Position numbers and translations under genes: made by a program
The notes under the pieces: generated by a model
Told to the model about the DNA's origin: nothing
The model's input: the letters and a program-made list of their open reading frames with translations, nothing else
Database searches by the model: none
Source of the DNA: DATCVA01 sp036567205
GTDB lineage: Bacteria; Pseudomonadota; Gammaproteobacteria; Burkholderiales; Burkholderiaceae_B
DNA length: 12,374 nt
Direction: 5' to 3'
Assembly (NCBI GenBank): GCA_036567205.1
Contig: DATCVA010000009.1
Coordinates: 1 to 12,374, forward strand
Shown here: piece by piece, positions 7,100 to 12,374 of the stretch
Position numbering within the stretch: the stretch's first letter is position 1
How the letters are laid out: each line of letters begins with the position of its first letter

Positions 7100-7999
7100 T
7101 TATCGCTGTGCCACAACCGCTTCTTCCAGGGCCGTGGCCAGCTGACGGGTTGCGGGGCCAATCTGGCCAGTGCACCCGAATATAAGATAAAGCGGCACTT
7201 GCCGTACTTGCCCCTGACGCAGCGGCAAAGGCCATAAACTTCCCGCCTGCAAACGTTTTTGAAGCAGATGGCGCGGCAGCCACGCAAATCCCAAACCGTC
7301 CTGCACCATCGCGACGGAAGTTTCCATGCTGGTTACGGTCCAGCGCTCCGGCGCCCCCAGCCATCCTTCGTCGCGTGGACTAACGGTTCCAGAGTCGCGC
7401 ACAACAATTTGCATATGCCTCTTCAAATCTTCAGTCAGAAGTTCACGCTGCAACTGATGCAGGGGGTGATTCGGATGGGCCACCGCGACAAACTCGACAT
7501 CCAGCAAGAGATTACCCAGGTACCCTGCTGGCACTCGAGTCCCGACGACAATGTCGGCCTGTTGGCCCAAAAGCGCTTCTTCAGCGCCTGACAGAACCAC
7601 CTCGGTTAGCTGAACTCGCGTCGTACTGACCAGGCGCGTAAATTGCGTCAAGGCTTGCAGCAATAAAGGCGTGGGAAATGCGACATCTACCGCCAGCCGC
7701 ACCTCGGCCTCCCAACCCTGTTGAAGATTACTGGCCAACTGTTCCAGACTATTCGCCCGGGAAAGCAGCTCTACCGCCTCTGCAAGCAGTATTTTGCCGT
7801 TTTGCGTAAGCCTGGCCTTACGCCCCTCGATGACGAGGAGATCCATTCCCAGTTGTTCCTGCAGTCGTGCCACCATGTAGCTTATAGACGACTGACTGCG
7901 ATGAAGCGCTTGAGCCGCCTGGGCATAACCCCCTTCGTCAACAATAGCCTGCAACACGCGCCACTGGTCAAGAGTCGTTTTTGGAATTCGCATAAACAT
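7100..7999 (-). CDS. LysR-type transcriptional regulator
   Basis: This 299-residue protein has the usual length and layout of LysR-type regulators. The N-terminal winged helix-turn-helix spans about residues 8-66, with GGYAQAAQALHRSQSSISYM as its core, then the linker helix (LLAEAVELLSRANSLEQLA). From about residue 95 it has a periplasmic-binding-protein-like effector domain, with VRLAVDVAFPTP, DIVVGTR, FVAVAHPNHPL, VQDGLGFAWLPRHL. Two in-frame ATGs occur, at 7999 and 7993; neither has a clear ribosome binding site, and I use the first. It is divergent from the pirin-like gene across 98 bases and lies upstream of the oxidoreductase on the same strand, so either or both could be its target. 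Classical LysR logic favours the divergent gene. The effector is unknown. Confidence 0.95.
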   Translation of the reverse strand: MFMRIPKTTLDQWRVLQAIVDEGGYAQAAQALHRSQSSISYMVARLQEQLGMDLLVIEGRKARLTQNGKILLAEAVELLSRANSLEQLASNLQQGWEAEVRLAVDVAFPTPLLLQALTQFTRLVSTTRVQLTEVVLSGAEEALLGQQADIVVGTRVPAGYLGNLLLDVEFVAVAHPNHPLHQLQRELLTEDLKRHMQIVVRDSGTVSPRDEGWLGAPERWTVTSMETSVAMVQDGLGFAWLPRHLLQKRLQAGSLWPLPLRQGQVRQVPLYLIFGCTGQIGPATRQLATALEEAVVAQR

Positions 8000-8041
8000 C
8001 TAAAAATCAGATCATAACAATCAAATATTAGCGCTTTTTTA

Positions 8042-8061
8042 TCTAATTTATAAGAATTAGA
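8042..8061. promoter_or_regulatory. 20-base inverted repeat in the LysR/pirin gap, candidate LysR-type operator
   Basis: Two perfect 7-base arms, TCTAATT and AATTAGA, flank the 6-base spacer TATAAG. The repeat sits 36 bases upstream of the pirin-like start, in the gap shared with the LysR-type regulator, where such regulators normally bind interrupted AT-rich dyads. A -10-like TAGAAT overlaps its right end at 8058-8063 and has no good -35, which would fit an activated or repressed promoter. The low complexity of the region limits confidence. Confidence 0.45.
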
Positions 8062-8097
8062 ATTATCTCATTGGATAAATACTTTTAGGAGCCCAAT

Positions 8098-8796
8098 ATG
8101 ATCGAAGTACGTAATGCGGCTGATCGCGGCCATGCTCAACACGGTTGGCTAAATAGCCACCACACTTTTTCGTTCGCCGAATATTTCGACCCGCAGCAAA
8201 TGGGCTGGAGCGCGCTGCGCGTCATCAACGACGACACCGTGCAGGCGGGTGAAGGCTTCGGCACCCATGGCCACCGCGACATGGAAATTATTTCGTATGT
8301 CCTGGAAGGGGCTTTGGAACACAAAGACTCAATGGGCTCGGGTTCAGTCATACGCCCAGGGGACGTGCAGCTAATGAGCGCCGGCACAGGCGTACATCAC
8401 AGCGAATTCAATCACTCGCACTCCGATCCCGTCAATTTTTTGCAAATCTGGATTGTTCCTAAATTTTCCGGTGTCAAACCCAACTACCAGGAAAAATTCT
8501 TCGACGCTGCCCAGAAGCGCGGCAAACTGCGGCTTGTGGTCTCGCCGGACGGTCGCGATGGGTCTCTGACCATCGTGCAAGACGCTTATATGTACGCTGC
8601 ACTGCTGGATGGCGATGAACGTATTGAAAGCCCGCTGGCAACAGGCCGCAACGCTTATATTCATGTCGCGCGCGGCGAGCTGACCTTGAATGGGCAAACT
8701 CTAAAGGGCGGCGATGGCGCAAAAATTTCCGGCGAATCGCTGCTGACGCTGGCCGACGGCAAAAACGCTGAAGTGCTTCTGTTTGACCTGCCATAA
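8098..8796 (+). CDS. Pirin-family bicupin, YhhW-like (quercetin 2,3-dioxygenase-like)
   Basis: This 232-residue bicupin matches the pirin/YhhW family in length and layout. The metal site of the N-terminal cupin is intact: H57 and H59 in GTHGHRDMEI, H101 and E103 in GVHHSEFNHS, the same numbering as I recall for E. coli YhhW. Early family marks are GWLNSHHTFSFAEYFDP (16-32) and LRVINDDTVQAGEGF. YhhW has quercetin dioxygenase activity in vitro, but the physiological role of most bacterial members is unclear, with stress response and gene regulation proposed. The ATG has a good AGGAG at 8087-8091, six bases before it. The gene stands alone on the plus strand, divergent from a LysR-type regulator that probably controls it. 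Family assignment is firm; the substrate is not known. Confidence 0.95.
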   Translation: MIEVRNAADRGHAQHGWLNSHHTFSFAEYFDPQQMGWSALRVINDDTVQAGEGFGTHGHRDMEIISYVLEGALEHKDSMGSGSVIRPGDVQLMSAGTGVHHSEFNHSHSDPVNFLQIWIVPKFSGVKPNYQEKFFDAAQKRGKLRLVVSPDGRDGSLTIVQDAYMYAALLDGDERIESPLATGRNAYIHVARGELTLNGQTLKGGDGAKISGESLLTLADGKNAEVLLFDLP

Positions 8797-8801
8797 GCTT
8801 T

Positions 8802-8817
8802 GCCGGCCAACACCGGC
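8802..8817 (+). terminator. Possible weak terminator hairpin after the pirin-like gene
   Basis: GCCGG and CCGGC form a five-pair, all-GC stem around a six-base loop, starting six bases after the pirin-like stop codon. No run of T follows, so it does not meet the usual pattern of an intrinsic terminator. It may only protect the 3' end of the message, or be chance in GC-rich DNA. Confidence 0.25.
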
Positions 8818-8892
8818 CACGTAGGCAGACACACACAAGCAGCCTTGCGGGCCGAAGCTATAGCGTCATGACATATCTCTTTTCTTTTAAAC

Positions 8893-8924
8893 AGGCCACA
8901 TCTGTCACACGTACAATGTGGCCT
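8893..8924 (+). repeat. Perfect 9-base-pair stem-loop abutting a start codon
   Basis: AGGCCACAT (8893-8901) and ATGTGGCCT (8916-8924) are perfect reverse complements around a 14-base loop, and TGT/ACA at the loop base could add three more pairs beside a one-base bulge. The right arm ends exactly where the ATG at 8925 begins and contains another in-frame ATG at 8916. It could be an operator for a dimeric regulator or an RNA structure that limits translation of the small membrane protein. No T-run follows, so it is not an ordinary terminator. Confidence 0.5.
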
Positions 8925-9137
8925 ATGAAACAACTTGCCCGCAAGCCCCTTTTACTTGCCTTCATTCTGACGTTTCCATTATGGATACTGCTCGGCAATT
9001 TTATTGTTGCCGCTTCCGCCGGCCTGTTGCTGGCATTTTTTATCGCCATGTGCCACGCGCTGTATGTCCTGCAACGGCGCAATACCACCGGTGCCGACCA
9101 GCCAGCCAAACGTGCATGGTTTAAAAAACGCCAATAA
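8925..9137 (+). CDS. Small two-helix membrane protein of unknown function
   Basis: From the ATG at 8925 this frame encodes 70 residues. A short positive N-terminus (MKQLARK) leads into two hydrophobic stretches at about residues 9-30 and 32-49, joined by a tight turn. A basic, polar tail follows (RRNTTGADQPAKRAWFKKR). This is a typical small inner-membrane hairpin with both ends probably in the cytoplasm by the positive-inside rule. Other in-frame ATGs lie at 8916 and 8868. The 8868 start would add 19 residues with no membrane or family character, and none of the three has a good ribosome binding site. The gene ends 13 bases before the MidA-type methyltransferase gene on the same strand, so they may be co-transcribed. 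I do not recognise a named family. The composition and gene spacing argue that it is real. Confidence 0.65.
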   Translation: MKQLARKPLLLAFILTFPLWILLGNFIVAASAGLLLAFFIAMCHALYVLQRRNTTGADQPAKRAWFKKRQ

Positions 9138-9150
9138 GAACGGATAAGTC

Positions 9151-10461
9151 ATGCCCTTCAGTAAACAATCCCATATTCCCACAGGCTTGCCCGCCCTGGA
9201 CGCCGACTCGACCGCCCACAAGCAGGCCGTCGAAACCTTTTTGATTAAACAAATCGAACAGGCGCCTTGGGGCTTCATGCCTTTTGAACAATGGATGAAC
9301 CTGGCACTCTATGCGCCCGCCCTGGGCTATTACGCCTCGGGCAATACAAAATTCGGCAGCGACTTACCGGAAGGCGATTTTACTACCGCCCCTGAACTGA
9401 CCCCTATGTTTGGCCAGGTACTATCCCGTCAAATTGCCCAAATCCTGACCGCCAGCAACTCCATGAACGTGCTTGAATTCGGCGCTGGCTCGGGTGCTCT
9501 GGCAGCTGCCATCATTCCTGCCTTGCGGCAGCTTGGCATTGAACCTGCCTACCAGATACTGGAAGTCTCTCCCGACCTGCGCGCGCGGCAGCAACAGCGC
9601 TTATCGGAATTGGGCAGCAACGTAATCTGGCTAGACCAGCTTCCTCGCGATTTTTCGGGTTGCGTAATAGCCAATGAAGTGCTCGACGCTATGCCGGCCA
9701 CGCTATTCCGCTGGGGCGATGATGCAACCATCTTCGAACTGGGCGTCAGCCTTGGATTGAGCCGCTCTGACAACGACGAGCTCAGTTTCCGGCGCCGCCG
9801 CACCGGCGGCATTGACGCCAGTCTTGGCCACGTGCATCTGGATGAAACCGATCTCGACAACGACAACGCCTCTGCAGGCGATCGCGGGGCGCCATTTCTT
9901 TTAACGGAACGCCCCGCCGGCGCCGAGCTGCAAACTACCATCGCCCAACGGATGCCGCCTCTGCCCGAATACCAGTCCGAGATCAACCTGCAAGCCGAAG
10001 CCTGGGTCCGGCAAATGGGAAGCTGGCTTAAAAAAGGCGCCGCCTTGCTTATAGACTACGGCTTCCCTCAACACGAGTACTACCACCCCCAGCGTGCCAC
10101 CGGCACCCTGATGTGCCACTTTCGACACCACGCTCATAGCCAGCCCCTTATTTATGCCGGCCTTCAAGACATCACCACTCATGTAGACTTTACGGCCATG
10201 GCCGATGCAGCCCTCGATGCAGGTCTCGACGTCCTGGGCTACACATCGCAAGCGCGCTTTCTAATGAATGCAGGTCTGACCGAACTAATCGGGCAGCTGG
10301 ACCCCGGCAACGCCCGGGACTATGCCAAAGCAATAGGCCCCGTGCAAAAGCTGATTTCAGAAGCCGAAATGGGAGAGCTTTTCAAAGTCCTGGCAATCGG
10401 CCGCGATATTGACGAACCACTGCTAGGCTTCGCATCTGGCGATCGTCGGCACCGACTTTAA
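9151..10461 (+). CDS. MidA/NDUFAF7-family class I SAM-dependent methyltransferase
   Basis: This 436-residue protein belongs to the Methyltransf_28 family, whose mitochondrial member NDUFAF7 methylates an arginine of a complex I subunit; the bacterial target is not established. Visible marks are MPFEQWMNLALYAPALGYYA (43-62), GDFTTAPELTPMFGQ (75-89), the SAM-binding VLEFGAGSGALA (107-118), ILEVSPDLR (136-144), VIANEVLDAMP (172-182), ALLIDYGFP (298-306), GTLMCHFRHHAHS (318-330) and ITTHVDFTAMADAA (341-354). Residues about 203-250 form a polar, charged stretch that looks like a variable loop. The ATG at 9151 has GGA eight bases upstream. It follows the small membrane protein gene closely and precedes the cysteine hydrolase by 23 bases. 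The family is firm; the substrate is inferred only by homology. Confidence 0.94.
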   Translation: MPFSKQSHIPTGLPALDADSTAHKQAVETFLIKQIEQAPWGFMPFEQWMNLALYAPALGYYASGNTKFGSDLPEGDFTTAPELTPMFGQVLSRQIAQILTASNSMNVLEFGAGSGALAAAIIPALRQLGIEPAYQILEVSPDLRARQQQRLSELGSNVIWLDQLPRDFSGCVIANEVLDAMPATLFRWGDDATIFELGVSLGLSRSDNDELSFRRRRTGGIDASLGHVHLDETDLDNDNASAGDRGAPFLLTERPAGAELQTTIAQRMPPLPEYQSEINLQAEAWVRQMGSWLKKGAALLIDYGFPQHEYYHPQRATGTLMCHFRHHAHSQPLIYAGLQDITTHVDFTAMADAALDAGLDVLGYTSQARFLMNAGLTELIGQLDPGNARDYAKAIGPVQKLISEAEMGELFKVLAIGRDIDEPLLGFASGDRRHRL

Positions 10462-10484
10462 TACGCCGAAACACTGGAGTAATA

Positions 10485-11162
10485 ATGAAACCCTGGGATG
10501 GCATTATTAGCGCTGAAGAACAGCGGGCATACCGCGCAGCCGGCTTTGGCCGAGCGTCGGGACTGGGCAAGCGGCCTGCCTTGATTATTATCGATGTGCA
10601 ATACCGAACTGTTGGCACCACATCTCAATCTTTCTGGGAAGCAATAAAAGAGTTCCCCACCAGTTGCGGCGAGGCCGGCTGGAACGCTATCGGTAATATT
10701 CAACGCGTTTTGTCAACCTTTCGTGAACGCGGCTGGCCAGTCTTGTACCCTTATGTCGCCCCCAAGCAAGCGACCGACGGCGGACGTTTGGCTGAAAAAA
10801 TTCCTGCAATCATGAACATTCCGGCCAAAGGCTACGAATTCCCCAAAGAAATCGCACCACAGAAGGGCGACATTCTGTTGCCCAAAAAACATCCCAGCGC
10901 TTTTTTTGGTACTGCACTGACGAGCCATCTGATCGATCTGCAGGCCGATACGCTGATTATCACTGGTTGCTCGACCAGTGGCTGCGTGCGCGGCAGTGTT
11001 GTCGATGCATTTTCCCTAAACTTTAAAGTATTCGTGCCCGAAGACTGTGTGTACGACAGAAGCCAGGTATCTCATGCCGTCAACCTGTTTGACATGTCGG
11101 AAAAATATGCCGACATTGGTACTACAGATGAGTTGCTGCAAAAACTTATAACTATTGGCTGA
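10485..11162 (+). CDS. Isochorismatase-superfamily cysteine hydrolase, N-carbamoylsarcosine amidase-like
   Basis: This 225-residue enzyme belongs to the isochorismatase-like hydrolases, nearest by motif to the N-carbamoylsarcosine amidase group, which also includes maleamate amidohydrolase NicF. The catalytic triad can be placed: D37 in ALIIIDVQ, a lysine in LPKKHPSAFFGT (K134 or K135), and the nucleophile C167 in TGCSTSGCVRGSV. The C-terminal NLFDMSEKYADI segment is also characteristic. Such enzymes hydrolyse C-N bonds of amides or carbamoyl groups in the cytoplasm, with loss of ammonia. The ATG has GGAG seven bases upstream. It follows the methyltransferase gene by 23 bases on the same strand and converges with cca. 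No pathway partner such as a hydantoinase, creatininase or nicotinate gene is in the window, so the substrate is open. Confidence 0.92.
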   Translation: MKPWDGIISAEEQRAYRAAGFGRASGLGKRPALIIIDVQYRTVGTTSQSFWEAIKEFPTSCGEAGWNAIGNIQRVLSTFRERGWPVLYPYVAPKQATDGGRLAEKIPAIMNIPAKGYEFPKEIAPQKGDILLPKKHPSAFFGTALTSHLIDLQADTLIITGCSTSGCVRGSVVDAFSLNFKVFVPEDCVYDRSQVSHAVNLFDMSEKYADIGTTDELLQKLITIG

Positions 11163-11221
11163 CCAATAAGGGCCTGCGTTCAGACTCAACATGTCACAAT
11201 TGATAAATTCATCAACCAGCT
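11163..11221. other. Short convergent gap without a clear terminator
   Basis: These 59 bases separate the convergent hydrolase and cca genes. A short dyad, TTGAT/ATCAA at 11200-11215 with a six-base AT-rich spacer, is the only symmetry I see. It is too weak for a convincing intrinsic terminator. Confidence 0.3.
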
Positions 11222-12352
11222 CTAGAACGTCGACTGCGCCAGCGCAGCCAGCCGCGCCTCACGCAGCGCCTCTTTGATCCGATCGGCCTGCCCCCGGCAC
11301 TCCTTGGCTATGGCCCCGGCATCAATACCCCGCACCGCCTCCACACGCTTGCACCAGGCAGCCACATCGATATCCGTCACACACTGCGCAGCCGCTGCAA
11401 TTAGCTCCAGAAAGCGCTGCGGCTTGCGCAGCGCATCGCATCGCTCTATAAGATTCAGCCATATTTGCGAACTTGCTGGACGATCGACCGCACTAGCCGC
11501 CTCGATGCCCGCCAAAATCACGGGCAGCAACTTCGCGTAATCCTGGCACTCAACAGGAGCCCGCAAACGTTTACCGATGCCATCGGGCGTTTCCGACCGG
11601 TGACATAGCAAGGCGAATCGAGACGCCAGATTAAGGTCTGAGCGGCTTGCGCAGGCCAACTGCGCTGCAATCGTTTCATCGAATACAAGGCCGGGCACCA
11701 CGCGGCCGAGTGCACCGGTTTCTTCCAGAACGTCAAACATTCGCCCGGGCTGATCAGCCCCCAGGCCTTTAACCATCTCGCGCCAGACACGCTCGGGAAC
11801 CAGGGCATCGACCTCGCCGTCCGTCACCAACTGGCATGCCAGCTTCATTGTTTCAGGCGCTACAGAAAAATCGTGAAAACGCGCAGCAAACCGCGCAAGC
11901 CTTAGCAAACGGACAGGGTCCTCGATAAAGGCGTGACCGACATGGCGCAGCACTTTGGCTTTGATATCGGTTTGTCCATCCAGCGGATCAATTAACCGGC
12001 CATCGAGAGCCTGAGCAATCGCATTGACGGTTAAATCGCGGCGATTAAGGTCGTCTTCAAGCGTAACATCGGGTCCGGTATAAAACGTAAACCCTTTATA
12101 CCCCCGACCCGACTTGCGTTCTGTACGCGCCAGGGCATATTCTTCTTTAGTTTGCGGATGCAAAAAAACCGGAAAATCGCCGCCAACCGGAATAAATCCG
12201 CGTTTGGCCATGGCCTCGGGCGTTGCACCCACCACAACCCAATCCCGATCGCCGGCCGGCAGGCCCAACAAGGCGTCGCGCACCGCACCACCCACAATAT
12301 AGACATCCAGGCCATCGGCGGCACGGTCGGCTGCAACAGGTTTTCCGGACAT
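11222..12352 (-). CDS. cca: CCA-adding enzyme, tRNA nucleotidyltransferase without HD domain
   Basis: This 376-residue protein adds and repairs the CCA end of tRNAs using CTP and ATP. It is strongly like E. coli Cca (412 residues) in the N-terminal half: YIVGGAVRDALLGLP (18-32), the catalytic GDRDWVVVGATPE (D35 and D37), PVFLHPQT, EEYALARTERKSGRGYKGF, the nucleotide-binding LEDDLNRRDLTVNAIAQ (R105, D106), EDPVRLLRLARFAARF and PERVWREM (186-193). The E. coli C-terminal HD phosphohydrolase motif is missing: the corresponding LLCHRS has R252 where Asp is needed, and the tail is shortened, as I recall for Bordetella-type Cca. So 2'-phosphatase and phosphodiesterase activities should be absent. 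The ATG at 12352 gives 15 more residues than E. coli before the GGAVRD strand and has only a weak GGCGG upstream. It converges with the hydrolase gene. Confidence 0.97.
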   Translation of the reverse strand: MSGKPVAADRAADGLDVYIVGGAVRDALLGLPAGDRDWVVVGATPEAMAKRGFIPVGGDFPVFLHPQTKEEYALARTERKSGRGYKGFTFYTGPDVTLEDDLNRRDLTVNAIAQALDGRLIDPLDGQTDIKAKVLRHVGHAFIEDPVRLLRLARFAARFHDFSVAPETMKLACQLVTDGEVDALVPERVWREMVKGLGADQPGRMFDVLEETGALGRVVPGLVFDETIAAQLACASRSDLNLASRFALLCHRSETPDGIGKRLRAPVECQDYAKLLPVILAGIEAASAVDRPASSQIWLNLIERCDALRKPQRFLELIAAAAQCVTDIDVAAWCKRVEAVRGIDAGAIAKECRGQADRIKEALREARLAALAQSTF

Positions 12353-12374
12353 GCCGCCAACCTAGGGCAAAGCC

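Noticed and set aside
8868..8924. Longer form of the small membrane protein starting at 8868
   Set aside because: The extra residues are polar with no conserved look, the start has no good ribosome binding site, and the frame would run through the perfect stem-loop; kept only as an alternative.
1..12374. CRISPR array, insertion sequence, prophage or defence-system genes
   Set aside because: No spaced direct repeats, transposase, integrase or terminal repeats were seen; every sizeable gene matches a metabolic, regulatory or housekeeping family.

Overview
The window looks like chromosomal DNA from a betaproteobacterium of the order Burkholderiales, most likely near the Alcaligenaceae (Bordetella/Pusillimonas-type). 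The clues are a short CCA-adding enzyme without an HD domain, a MidA-type methyltransferase, a BisC-like oxidoreductase, and dense gene packing at moderate-to-high GC with AT-rich intergenic gaps. This placement rests on recalled family resemblance, not on a search. No rRNA, tRNA, CRISPR array, insertion sequence or phage gene was seen. No gene-free stretch exceeds about 185 bases.

Left part (1-4546): four minus-strand genes form a tight catabolic operon, transcribed in the order class III (CaiB/BaiF) CoA-transferase, thiol dioxygenase of the cysteine dioxygenase fold, crotonase-fold enzyme, and NDP-forming acyl-CoA synthetase, which runs off the left edge. Gaps are 2, 7 and 22 bases. An IclR-family regulator is transcribed divergently from a 91-base AT-rich gap that holds a good sigma70-like promoter and three helically phased TTCTA repeats. 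The gene set suggests breakdown of a thiol-bearing carboxylic acid: the dioxygenase makes a sulfinate, and the CoA enzymes activate and process it. This resembles the known 3-mercaptopropionate and mercaptosuccinate routes but has a different accessory gene set.

Middle (4599-8796): a BisC/TorZ-like cytoplasmic molybdenum oxidoreductase (minus strand) begins at a TTG codon with a strong ribosome binding site. A LysR-type regulator lies upstream of it on the same strand and is divergent from a pirin/YhhW-like cupin. The oxidoreductase family reduces S- and N-oxides, so it may share an organosulfur theme with the left operon, but this is inference.

Right part (8925-12352): a small two-helix membrane protein, a MidA/NDUFAF7-family methyltransferase and a cysteine hydrolase of the N-carbamoylsarcosine amidase/isochorismatase superfamily follow one another on the plus strand. 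They converge on cca (minus strand), the tRNA CCA-adding enzyme. A 9-base-pair perfect stem abuts the most likely start codon of the small membrane protein.

The most interesting content is the IclR-controlled thiol dioxygenase/CoA operon. Its crotonase member lacks both canonical catalytic glutamates, and it carries two different CoA-activation enzymes.
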